Origin: Syntrophus gentianae
GTDB lineage: Bacteria; Desulfobacterota; Syntrophia; Syntrophales; Syntrophaceae
Assembly (NCBI RefSeq): GCF_900109885.1
Contig: NZ_FOBS01000011.1
Span: 45,593 to 109,592 of the forward strand
Length of the DNA: 64,000 nt
Reading direction: 5' to 3'
Of the stretch, positions 52,276 to 59,426 are shown piece after piece; position 1 is the first letter of the stretch, and each line of letters starts with the position of its first letter. The notes below the pieces were generated by a model, which was not told the DNA's origin, did no database searches, and saw only the letters and a list, made by a program, of their open reading frames with translations. Made by a program: the position numbers and the translations under genes.

Positions 52276-52602
52276 ATGAACGATATCGTGGTAAAAAATG
52301 GGGTGTCAGCGATACCGGAAGCATCGTTAAAAAACGCTGAAGCTGAGAAGTTAAAGAGCGAAGAGCAAAAGCTCAAGAAAGTTTGTGCTGATTTTGAATC
52401 GCTTTTTGTTTATAATTTATTGCAAACAATGAGAAAAACAATTCCTGTGGGAAATTCTGCTATGCAATCTTTCGGAAAAGAAACCTATAACATGATGTTT
52501 GATCAGAAAATTGCCGAGGAATTTTCTCAAAAAGCTGGTGGAATGGGTTTACAGACGATCCTTTTCAATCAACTGAGGAAGCAGGATAACAAGAGTAAAT
52601 GA
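52276..52602 (+). CDS. flgJ: Rod-binding protein FlgJ, N-terminal domain only
   Basis: 108 residues from ATG 52276. The rod-binding domain is complete: CADFESLFVYNLLQTMRKTIPVGN...YNMMFDQKIAEEFSQKAGGMGLQTILFNQL. The muramidase domain of enterobacterial FlgJ is missing, as usual in delta- and epsilonproteobacteria, so rod penetration must rely on another hydrolase such as the mltA or NlpC/P60 products or one outside this window. Confidence 0.9.
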   Translation: MNDIVVKNGVSAIPEASLKNAEAEKLKSEEQKLKKVCADFESLFVYNLLQTMRKTIPVGNSAMQSFGKETYNMMFDQKIAEEFSQKAGGMGLQTILFNQLRKQDNKSK

Positions 52603-52670
52603 TCCCCATGAGGGGTCTTTCTCTAAGTACTGGTCTTTATTCATAATACCTGATAAAAAAGGAAAATAAT

Positions 52671-52697
52671 TAAAGGAATCGATAAATATACCGATAA
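52671..52697 (+). promoter_or_regulatory. Sigma-28 (FliA) promoter before flgM
   Basis: TAAA (52671-52674), a 15-bp spacer, and ACCGATAA (52690-52697) match the consensus TAAA-N15-GCCGATAA except for the first base of the -10 box. It is 36 bp before the flgM ATG and places flgM-flgN in the late class. Confidence 0.87.
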
Positions 52698-52732
52698 CTT
52701 CTATGAAACTGAATTTGAAGGAGGTGTGCCCC

Positions 52733-53041
52733 ATGAACATTAACAATTCAAATGGAATTTCTTCAAAAGATATTCAACAATATATGATGAATGAATCACT
52801 CGGAAAAGGTAAAGACGTTAAAGAGGATAAATCTGCCGTAATTCCACAGGAAAAAGTGGATATTTCCAATAAGGCAAGAGAAATCCAGCAAATAAACAGC
52901 GCAATGAGTGAAATTCCCGATGTACGTGATGAAAAGGTGTCATCAATAAAAGCACAAATAGAAAACGGTACTTACAATGTTAGCGGAGAAGAATTAGCAA
53001 ATAAAATGGTAGGAGAGGCATTTCTGGATATTTTTGCGTGA
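52733..53041 (+). CDS. flgM: Anti-sigma-28 factor FlgM
   Basis: 102 residues from ATG 52733 with GGAGGTG upstream. The C-terminal half has KVDISNKAREIQQI and VRDEKVSSIKAQIENGTYNVSGEELANKMV, the FlgM helices that bind FliA. The N-terminal 40 residues look unstructured, as expected for export through the hook. Expression from a sigma-28 promoter gives feedback control. Confidence 0.92.
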   Translation: MNINNSNGISSKDIQQYMMNESLGKGKDVKEDKSAVIPQEKVDISNKAREIQQINSAMSEIPDVRDEKVSSIKAQIENGTYNVSGEELANKMVGEAFLDIFA

Positions 53042-53136
53042 TACCTTTGGTTTTAAAAAAGACAAGTGATGCTACCCTTAATCTTCTCAAATATGAACAT
53101 TTCCTTTTCCACCTAAGTCTATAAATTTAAAGTCTT

Positions 53137-53691
53137 ATGACCCTATCAAGAAAATATCCCTCCCTGCCTGAAAATCGTAGCAATGAATTTAATCTCCTTG
53201 TCCAGTCATTAATAAATAACCTTATTGAAGAAATAAAGATTTATAGTGAACTATATCAACTGTTTATAAATGAAAGGGAGATTATAAGAAACCCCTCCAT
53301 AGAATCTTTAAAAGACAATAATATGAAGATTGAGGCATGTCTTCTAAAAGCCCAGAACTTCAAAGATCGTAAAGAGGATATTACAGAAGCAATAAAAAGA
53401 ATTTTTCAACCTGAATTTCAAGGTAAAATAACGCTTTCTAATCTAGCTGAATATGCGGATGTTAATCTGAAGGAGCAATTATCGCGCTACCATGAGAAAC
53501 TTAACTCCTTAATAAATGCCTTGACTAATTTAAATGTCAAGAATCAACATCTCCTCAGAAGTACCATTTCACATACCGGATCGACACTGATGTTTATTCG
53601 GAAATCGACATCTTCCTCAATCAACTATCTGTCCTCAGGTCAGGTGAATATGGGACTGCCTAATGGAAAGATTTTAAATAAGAGAGGGTAA
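53137..53691 (+). CDS. flgN: FlgN-like flagellar export chaperone
   Basis: 184 residues, nearly all helical. NLLVQSLINNLIEEIKIYSELYQLFINEREIIR and the LTNLNVKNQHLLRSTI segment fit FlgN, the chaperone for hook-associated proteins FlgK and FlgL. It follows flgM by 95 bp without a visible ribosome-binding site. flgK and flgL are absent after it; the gene is followed by a convergent unknown gene 11 bp later. Confidence 0.7.
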   Translation: MTLSRKYPSLPENRSNEFNLLVQSLINNLIEEIKIYSELYQLFINEREIIRNPSIESLKDNNMKIEACLLKAQNFKDRKEDITEAIKRIFQPEFQGKITLSNLAEYADVNLKEQLSRYHEKLNSLINALTNLNVKNQHLLRSTISHTGSTLMFIRKSTSSSINYLSSGQVNMGLPNGKILNKRG

Positions 53692-53702
53692 AACAGGAAA
53701 AA

Positions 53703-53951
53703 TCAGGATAACACCTCACCTAAACTATATGCCCGTTCGAGTAACTTCTTGTATATTTCATGAGATTGAGTATCAAAATCGGCTGACTCAATTCCATTCT
53801 CTTCAAACTCTTGAAGCATTTCCTGTACTGAAAGATACTCCCTTACTACGGGGTTATCTTCGCCCATTTCTGCCACAAATCGATCCGTGTTAAAGGTTAT
53901 TTTTACGTAGTCTCTTTGTTCAGCCGCTAATTTCAACAGCACTTTTTCCAT
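53703..53951 (-). CDS. Small unknown acidic protein
   Basis: 82 residues, no signal or membrane segment. It reads as an alternating helix protein rich in Glu (MEKVLLKLAAEQRDYVKITF..., DNPVVREYLSVQEMLQEFEEN). AAGGAGA abuts the ATG, closer than usual. The frame is convergent with flgN. I do not recognise it; composition and length suit a real small regulatory or structural protein. Confidence 0.5.
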   Translation of the reverse strand: MEKVLLKLAAEQRDYVKITFNTDRFVAEMGEDNPVVREYLSVQEMLQEFEENGIESADFDTQSHEIYKKLLERAYSLGEVLS

Positions 53952-54073
53952 TCTCCTTATTTTTGACTTTTTTTATGCTTATACATTTTATTTTTATTAT
54001 TGTTAAGTCTTTCTTGCTATAACGTTTATCTGTCTTTGATAGACCATCTACCAACATCAGGACTTATTCTGTA

Positions 54074-54088
54074 TCCCAACGTTGATTT
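54074..54088 (+). repeat. Solo remnant of the IS4-family terminal sequence
   Basis: TCCCAACGTTGATTT is identical to 15 bases at the inner part of the right end of the insertion at 57979-59303 (minus-strand reading of 59281-59295). An approximate TTAT...CTG precedes it as in the IS tip. It suggests an old copy of the same element that was lost except for one end. Confidence 0.5.
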
Positions 54089-54103
54089 CTAATATTTATA
54101 ACT

Positions 54104-54310
54104 TCATGAATTACTTCTTATTTCAGCCATGGCTTTATCATTGACGCTAGTTTTATCATCCATTCCCCGATATTGCCTTGACAAGAATTCTCGGGCCTCG
54201 CCATCTCCAGCCATTGCCGCATTCCAGAGTCTTTTCCGATTCTCTATCTCTAGAATTAATTCAAGACGCCTTATTTCCATTCTTTTCATTCTGCGGGTAT
54301 TTGATTTCAT
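54104..54310 (-). CDS. Small unknown basic protein
   Basis: 68 residues, strongly charged (KSNTRRMKRMEIRRLELILEIENRKRLW), with a second helix AAMAGDGEAREFLSRQYRGM. AAGGAA lies 6 nt upstream of the ATG. No family recognised. It sits between the 82-residue gene and the Tat flavoprotein gene, all leftward. Confidence 0.45.
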   Translation of the reverse strand: MKSNTRRMKRMEIRRLELILEIENRKRLWNAAMAGDGEAREFLSRQYRGMDDKTSVNDKAMAEIRSNS

Positions 54311-54516
54311 TGCAGTTCCTTATTTATGCAAATTGTAGACGTTTCCAGATTGGGATTTCCGATCCACGCTGGTCAGAATCTGTACATATTTTTTATTCTT
54401 ATATCTTAACGTCTGTATCTTGAGATGCAATACGGATTAATTACCGGACATATACCAGTTCTATCCTGATATATTAAGGAGGGGGAAAGTTATCAGATCG
54501 ACTGCTTCAATTTGAA
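54311..54516. other. Intergenic stretch between small gene and flavoprotein terminator
   Basis: AT-rich, no supported frame or repeat. It must hold the promoter of the small leftward gene at 54310. Confidence 0.4.
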
Positions 54517-54552
54517 ATAAAAGAGGGTCCAAGGTTTCCCCAGGACCCCTTG
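54517..54552 (-). terminator. Terminator after the Tat flavoprotein gene
   Basis: Read leftwards, GGGTCC (minus strand of 54543-54548) and GGACCC (54525-54530) form a stem around TGGGGAAACCTT, followed by TCTTTTATTT. It is 17 bp past the stop at 54569. Confidence 0.7.
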
Positions 54553-54568
54553 TTTACCCTTTATAAAT

Positions 54569-56131
54569 CTATTTTTCCTTTGCTGCATTCATGCCTGCAA
54601 CACGTCCAAAGACCACGCAATCAGCCGTAGCGTTTGTGCCCAGCCTGTTCGATCCATGGACCCCTCCGGCAACTTCACCTGCTGCGTAAAATTTAGGGAT
54701 GACGGCGCCAAATACATCGATGACCTGGGCATTCTTGTTGATCCTCAAACCACCCATTGTGTGATGGACTGCCGGCCACTGGGCGACTGCATAAAATGGC
54801 CCTTTGTCCAGGGGCAACATGGCTTTGGAAATTGGCTTATTGAACTCAGCATCTTTTCCTTCCTGCAGATAGCGATTGTGATCATTAACGGTTTTTTCCA
54901 GTGTCTCACTGGGAATACCGATTTTTTTCGCAAGGTCGGCAATCGTGTCCGCTCCTGTGAATCGGCCTTTTTTCAAACCGGCATCCAAGCTTTCCTGAGT
55001 TTCTCCAATGAGCGGCACCATCGCTGCACTGAAAACGGTATAAGTTGGTTTCATCTTTTCACCCATATTGATCTGGGCAAAGGCACATACATCCCGCCGC
55101 TCCAACTCGCTAACAAAGCGTTTTCCGAGTTTATTGACATAAATGCAACCACGGCCGGGTGCGCTGAAGGGATAAACAGCCGGATTATCCAGGGTTCCTG
55201 ATGAAGGTTCCGCAAATGGGTAGAGCTGGATAAAATTCATCTGCAACGTATCGGCGCCAACAGCCTGGGCGTAACGAATCATCTCGCCGGTTGCCCCTTT
55301 ATGGTTCGTGCAATTGAAGTCGGCTATGAGCTTCGGATAGTGATCCATACGCATCTTGACATCCCGGCTGAAACCTCCCGATGCAAGTATGACCGCTTTC
55401 TGGGCTTTCATATTCAAAACTCTTTTGCCTTGTTTAATTTCTAATCCAAGTACCGGACTCTTTTGATCCGCATCCTTGCGCCAAATCCAGGTCACTTCCG
55501 AATTTAGGACCATTTTAGCGCCGTATTTTTCAGCGATTTTCCTGAGAGCTTCAGTATAATCCCGCCCCCAACTTGTTTTCGAAAAATGAGCGCGGTAAGC
55601 ACTGTGCCCACCCGCTCTGTTTACCACTTGGCGAATTTCAAGTCCCCCTTCATCCATCATCCAGTTCAACGCTTCCGGGGCGCCATCGACGAGAACCTGC
55701 ACAAGTTCGGGAATGTTGTAGTAATCACCTCCCTTGAGGGTGTCATCAAAGTGCTGCTTCGGACTGTCATTGCCAAGATTCAATTTCTCCCGAAGGTGCA
55801 GTTTATCTGTCCAGGCTGCGTATCCACCACCGTTTATTGTTGAATTGCCACCGTAGATAGGCATTTTCTCAAGAATGACCACTTTTGAACCGGCCTTCGC
55901 TGCTTCCGCCGCTGCAGCGAGTCCAGCGAACCCTGTACCGATAATCACGACATCCCAAGTTTCATCCCATTTCCTGGGAAGCGTTTTAATCATGGCCTCT
56001 GCGGTTCCCGGAGCAGCAAGGTTAAGAGCCATACCGCCACCCATTGCCGCAGCACTCACGGCAATGGCGCCTTTCAGTACGGAGCGTCTGCTTACACCTT
56101 CACTTGATAACTGGTCCTTTTTTGTTTTCAT
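54569..56131 (-). CDS. Tat-exported FAD-dependent fumarate reductase-like flavoprotein
   Basis: 520 residues. A twin-arginine signal (SRRSVLKGAIAVSAAAMGG, Arg15-Arg16) targets it to the periplasm. FAD fold: VVIIGTGFAGLAAAAEAAKAG (GxGxxG), VILEKMPIYGGNS, AVILASGGFS and FYAAGEVAGGVHGSNRLG, where the Arg is the equivalent of the active-site proton donor in flavocytochrome c. HTMGG is also typical. The N-terminal heme domain of Shewanella FccA (CxxCH) is missing, so electrons must come from a separate cytochrome or membrane partner. Fumarate, urocanate or another unsaturated acid could be the substrate. AAGGAGG precedes the ATG by about 6 nt. Confidence 0.85.
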   Translation of the reverse strand: MKTKKDQLSSEGVSRRSVLKGAIAVSAAAMGGGMALNLAAPGTAEAMIKTLPRKWDETWDVVIIGTGFAGLAAAAEAAKAGSKVVILEKMPIYGGNSTINGGGYAAWTDKLHLREKLNLGNDSPKQHFDDTLKGGDYYNIPELVQVLVDGAPEALNWMMDEGGLEIRQVVNRAGGHSAYRAHFSKTSWGRDYTEALRKIAEKYGAKMVLNSEVTWIWRKDADQKSPVLGLEIKQGKRVLNMKAQKAVILASGGFSRDVKMRMDHYPKLIADFNCTNHKGATGEMIRYAQAVGADTLQMNFIQLYPFAEPSSGTLDNPAVYPFSAPGRGCIYVNKLGKRFVSELERRDVCAFAQINMGEKMKPTYTVFSAAMVPLIGETQESLDAGLKKGRFTGADTIADLAKKIGIPSETLEKTVNDHNRYLQEGKDAEFNKPISKAMLPLDKGPFYAVAQWPAVHHTMGGLRINKNAQVIDVFGAVIPKFYAAGEVAGGVHGSNRLGTNATADCVVFGRVAGMNAAKEK

Positions 56132-56506
56132 AGAGCATCCTCCTTACGTTGATAGATACTGATTTGAAATTTTTTCAGAACAATCTCAGATTATGCAGAA
56201 ACAAAACAGTTCCTCTTGAAAACAAAGAACCTTGCCTCTTTTTTAGAGGAGCAAGGTTTTGATGATCTCTTCAAGGCCTACCCTTGTAAATTAATGTTCA
56301 AATTATTAATATTTTTAAATGCTTGAAACCGTATAAAATTTTCAGCTTGAAGTAAAGTGTCTGCCCCTAATTCCCTGGAAAGTCAAGAGATAAATTAATC
56401 TTCTCAACTTTCTCACTTGTCTGAGGAAAGTCAAACATGGCGTGGATCGTTCCCGTGCATCTTGAGCTTGTCCTGACAATTAAGGACCTTAAGAATTCAA
56501 CTATGG
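56132..56506. other. Intergenic stretch upstream of the flavoprotein
   Basis: No supported gene. It contains the flavoprotein leader and the hairpin at 56228-56258. Confidence 0.4.
56228..56258. terminator. Bidirectional hairpin upstream of the flavoprotein gene
   Basis: AACCTTGCCTCT (56228-56239) pairs with AGAGGAGCAAGGTT (56245-56258), with one bulge. TTTTGATGAT follows on the plus side and TCTTTGTTTT on the minus side. It could end a transcript from either direction. Confidence 0.55.
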
Positions 56507-56589
56507 ATGGCTAAAGATGCTTCCCGTCGAGAAGGGGAGGGGACTTTTCTACGGGCATCAGGATACCCGGAAACACCGATGCGTGATTT

Positions 56590-56726
56590 CACAATCAATG
56601 CCCGAATCAAATCCCACATTTGTCGCCATCCATCTACTCGAACATGGATCGAAACGGTCGTCCATTCAGGATACCCTGGGCCATCAGGATGTATCGACGA
56701 CAGAGTTTATACTCGTATCGCCCTGA
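56590..56726 (+). pseudogene. Tyrosine recombinase (integrase) C-terminal relic
   Basis: In one frame it reads FVAIHLLEHGSKRSSIQDTLGHQDVSTTEFILVSP, a decayed copy of the integrase end HxxATHLLExGxDIRTIQELLGHxDVSTTxIYTHV. The helix HLLEHG, the LGH with its conserved histidine and DVSTT are clear, but the R-H-S box and the catalytic Tyr (here F) are lost. No intact frame precedes it. It lies on the chromosomal side of the tRNA-Lys fragment. Confidence 0.75.
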
Positions 56727-56799
56727 ATTCGCTATAAAGATATTGGAAGGCTGTAAAAAGTGGCTAAAAAGGGTGGTTTAAGGTGGCTTTATTTTGACC

Positions 56800-56829
56800 T
56801 AAACAAAAAGGGGTTGCATGCGCAACCCC
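56800..56829 (-). terminator. Terminator downstream of the tRNA-Lys 3' fragment
   Basis: GGGGTTGC (56810-56817) and GCAACCCC (56822-56829) are perfect arms with a 4-nt loop. On the minus strand they are followed by TTTTTGTTT. The distance from the tRNA CCA (7 bp) shows that this is the original tRNA terminator. Confidence 0.88.
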
Positions 56830-56836
56830 TTTATTT

Positions 56837-56882
56837 TGGTGAGCCCTGTCGGGATCGAACCGACAACCTACTGATTAAGAGT
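56837..56882 (-). tRNA. Partial tRNA-Lys (CTT): 3' half only
   Basis: The minus strand reads ACTCTTAATCAG, GTAGG variable loop, a complete T arm (TGTCG GTTCGAT CCCGACA) and GGGCTC plus ACCA. The anticodon loop contains CTT (Lys). The 5' half (acceptor 5' strand, D arm, 5' strand of the anticodon stem) is missing: beyond 56882 the sequence no longer pairs. It is the 3' segment displaced by an element that integrated at the anticodon region. The intact tRNA is not in the window. Confidence 0.85.
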
Positions 56883-57178
56883 TATTAAGATGATAATATA
56901 ACTATTAGATATCTCAACTAATTCAAATCTATTAAATTGACTACATGTCAACGAATATCTGGGCGGCCGATTTAAACTGGCAACTCCATATTGTCAAAAC
57001 AGGGTTGTAGAAGATTTAGTCTGCTAAATGCGTAGCAGGCAAACATAAAGAATTGTATTTGCCGGTAAATTGTTTCATCAACTGGTCCATAATTTCCATT
57101 CCTTTTGATATCGCAGATTAAAAATGGAAAGGTACACGCCATTGTTAACAAGAAGAATATTCGACATCTCTACAATAA
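56883..57178. other. Non-coding island end, no recognised feature
   Basis: About 300 bp, AT-rich, no supported coding frame. It begins at the tRNA-Lys breakpoint and ends at the stop of the membrane protein gene. Confidence 0.4.
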
Positions 57179-57946
57179 TCATTTCGCCGGTATATAGTGT
57201 ATGAAAATACGGCGTTGCTCCTGTCCCCTTATTTCTTTAAAGGCATTACTTTTAACTATGCTAAATGTAATGCCCGTCTGTGCCTTTATTAGCAAGACAA
57301 GCTGGTTAACAAAATTTAAATTCTGTTCATCATAGTAAATGATGGTCGATTCTTTACTGAACCAATGAGGTGCATTATCTTTATAAAAGTTAGACTCTAC
57401 TATATTGTAACCTTGAGCACTTAAAACTTTTCTCAGTTTATCAAATGCATCTTTATCAATATGATAACCGTAATAGCTAATTAAAAAGCTAGCCTTGACA
57501 GCGGCTTCTTGAGAGTTTTTCCAAAACAACTTCTTGTCAGGTGGCGATGACGCCTCAAAACGTGAGAAATACTGACTCGCAATTTCTGGGCTAAATGCAA
57601 TTATCGTATTCTTTATTCGGTCACGCTTGGAAACATCGTTTCCGAAGATATCGTCAAGATTCTTGGTAATAAATTGCAGTATCGCGAGATTATATTCCCT
57701 ATCCTTTTGGAATTGGGAAATTGTTATTTCGCGATCTCTAGTAGCATCAGAGATATGTATCTGTACACAAGACACTATTATTGCAACCACTGAAATGATG
57801 CATGTGATTATTGTTGCAAAATTCTTTTTAAAGAATCGCTGATCGTCCTCATATCGTAAAAGTTCGATCTTGTATTTCCTCTCTTCTAGATCAAGCATGC
57901 TTTGCTGGTAACTAGATTCACTTTTCTTTTCGAGATCTTCACACAT
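57179..57946 (-). CDS. Membrane-anchored protein of unknown function
   Basis: 255 residues. An N-terminal coiled coil (SYQQSMLDLEERKYKIELLRYEDDQ), one membrane segment (residues about 44-64, FATIITCIISVVAIIVSCVQI), another helical section (DATRDREITISQFQKDREYNLAIL), and a C-terminal alpha/beta domain from about 165 (KLRKVLSAQGYNIVESNFYKDNAPHWFSKESTIIYYDEQN). That last domain has the strand order of LytR-C or SPOR-like domains (small alpha/beta modules with residue pattern GYxVxxS ... STIxYY), but similarity is weak. It is the first gene inside the island; the IS4 insertion lies in its upstream region, 32 bp before the start. Confidence 0.55.
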   Translation of the reverse strand: MCEDLEKKSESSYQQSMLDLEERKYKIELLRYEDDQRFFKKNFATIITCIISVVAIIVSCVQIHISDATRDREITISQFQKDREYNLAILQFITKNLDDIFGNDVSKRDRIKNTIIAFSPEIASQYFSRFEASSPPDKKLFWKNSQEAAVKASFLISYYGYHIDKDAFDKLRKVLSAQGYNIVESNFYKDNAPHWFSKESTIIYYDEQNLNFVNQLVLLIKAQTGITFSIVKSNAFKEIRGQEQRRIFIHYIPAK

Positions 57947-57969
57947 GCGAGACTCCTGTTTGCTTAATT

Positions 57970-57978
57970 ATAAATAAT
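57970..57978. repeat. Target-site duplication, left copy
   Basis: ATAAATAAT, identical to 59304-59312, directly flanks the left inverted repeat of the IS4-family element. Nine bases is within the range for the family. Confidence 0.8.
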
Positions 57979-59303
57979 CACTGCTGTCCCAATGTTAGCT
58001 AAATAAATTCAACTGGTTGCTGATCTGCTCGTCCTGGTTTGTGTAGGTTGCATTTGAAAGTGCCTGTAAAATGGGCTTTTTCTCAAAAAGGGTGACGCTC
58101 AAAACCTGTAAAATTGTGTAGAGACTTTGGTCGAGATTCAGGTCTTTTTTGACGATAGCTACGAGGACGTAAACGGAGATAGCGATCCAGACTTGAGTCT
58201 TTACGGCGTTTTCTGTGGTGCCATAGAAAGCCTTGACCCTGAGATGTTGCTTGATCCATTTGAAAAACAGCTCCACTTGCCATCGGCAGCGATAGAGATC
58301 GGCAATTGTTTTGGCCGGCAGGACAAAATTGTTGGTCAAAAACACAAGCGTTTTGTTGTTCTTTGAATCGCAGTATCCAATGCGTCGGAGTTTTTCCGGG
58401 TAATCTTTCTTGGCATAATAGCCCGTGAGGGTAACAATCTGGTCGAACTGGACACCTTGGGATTTGTCGACTGGATTGGAATACAGGCGTTTGCGGCTGA
58501 AGTTCCTTTTTGTTCGCGTAACGAAGAATGCCAAATTCTGATGGACTTTGTACAGACGTCCAAAATCGAGATAGCCTCGATCCATGACGTAAATGGCCCC
58601 AGTTTCGATGATCAAGTTGTCCAGGATATTGACATCGTGGACTTTTCCTGTGGTAATGATGATTACGGAAGGGATGCTGCCACGCAGATCCAGAAGGGTA
58701 TGGAGCTTTATTGCACCCTTCCGTTTCCGAAACTCTGCCCAGGGGAAAAGGGCCAGGCAAAGGTCGATAGTGGTCGAATCCAAGGCGTAAACTGCTTGAT
58801 CCAGTTCGATACCGAAGGAATCTTCGGCGTATAGTTTTCTGGCTCTTGTAATCAGGATTTGGGAGAAATCGGCATAAATCCGCCAATCTCTGATTTGGTT
58901 GGCATGGGCCAGGGTGTTCCGGGAAACCTTTCCCCGAATGCCAAGATGATAAAGTTTGGACTGGGTTGCCCGCAGGCAAGCCTCGATATCTCGCAGGCTC
59001 TCCCGGTAGGTAAGCTGGGCAAAAGCCATGCACAGGTACTGGTCCCAGCAGGAAAAGCTTTTCATCTTGAAATTGCCATTGTACTGATCGACGCATTTTC
59101 GGAACTCGTATGTGGAGACAAAATCCATCAGTTGCGCAAAGATCGTTTTCCCGGAATTCATGTTCCATCTCCTCTTTCATTGATGCAGGAGACTGGCACA
59201 TCCGAGAAAAAATTTTCAAATCGATAAATGACATTTTACGTTTTAAACGATTGTATTTCATAAAGTTGCGGCATCTTCAAAAATCAACGTTGGGACACCA
59301 GTG
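57979..59303 (-). mobile_element. Complete IS4-family insertion sequence, 1325 bp
   Basis: Terminal inverted repeats of 18 bp: CACTGCTGTCCCAATGTT at the left (57979-57996) and CACTGGTGTCCCAACGTT on the opposite strand at the right (59286-59303), with two mismatches. It carries one transposase gene and is flanked by 9-bp direct repeats (57970-57978, 59304-59312). Intact ends, gene and target duplication mean recent and probably functional insertion. Its exact subgroup is not determined. Confidence 0.85.
57995..59161 (-). CDS. IS4-family DDE transposase
   Basis: 388 residues. An N-terminal DUF4372-like domain (residues 1-80, NSGKTIFAQLMDFVSTYEFRKCV...) precedes the RNase H-like core: first Asp in ALDSTTIDL, second in VMDRGYLDF and the Glu within Y-x2-R-x3-E-x6-K (YRCRWQVELFFKWIK), which is the IS4-family signature. 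The frame is intact, so the enzyme is probably active. A competing open frame on the same strand (58083-59261) lacks these motifs. Confidence 0.92.
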   Translation of the reverse strand: MNSGKTIFAQLMDFVSTYEFRKCVDQYNGNFKMKSFSCWDQYLCMAFAQLTYRESLRDIEACLRATQSKLYHLGIRGKVSRNTLAHANQIRDWRIYADFSQILITRARKLYAEDSFGIELDQAVYALDSTTIDLCLALFPWAEFRKRKGAIKLHTLLDLRGSIPSVIIITTGKVHDVNILDNLIIETGAIYVMDRGYLDFGRLYKVHQNLAFFVTRTKRNFSRKRLYSNPVDKSQGVQFDQIVTLTGYYAKKDYPEKLRRIGYCDSKNNKTLVFLTNNFVLPAKTIADLYRCRWQVELFFKWIKQHLRVKAFYGTTENAVKTQVWIAISVYVLVAIVKKDLNLDQSLYTILQVLSVTLFEKKPILQALSNATYTNQDEQISNQLNLFS

Positions 59304-59312
59304 ATAAATAAT
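59304..59312. repeat. Target-site duplication, right copy
   Basis: ATAAATAAT, the second copy; see 57970-57978. The pair lets the pre-insertion sequence be rebuilt by removing one copy with the element. Confidence 0.8.
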
Positions 59313-59426
59313 TTCATTTGAGTGCCGCCCGGCATAAGCCGATGTACTGGATTCTCACCCCAGCATCATCTTGACCTCTTCCATCTTCATGTCTTCCACT
59401 TTAACGAAGCCTAGGTCAAACGGCTT

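Noticed and set aside
56837..56882. Intact tRNA-Lys
   Set aside because: Only the 3' half is present; no D arm or 5' acceptor strand beyond 56882.
56941..57010. Possible old IS21 or integron end
   Set aside because: A few GC-rich bases looked familiar, but no repeat pair or frame supports it.
58083..59261. 392-codon open frame overlapping the transposase in another frame
   Set aside because: Same strand, different frame; residues rich in Pro, Arg and Ser, while the competing frame has all IS4 catalytic motifs.
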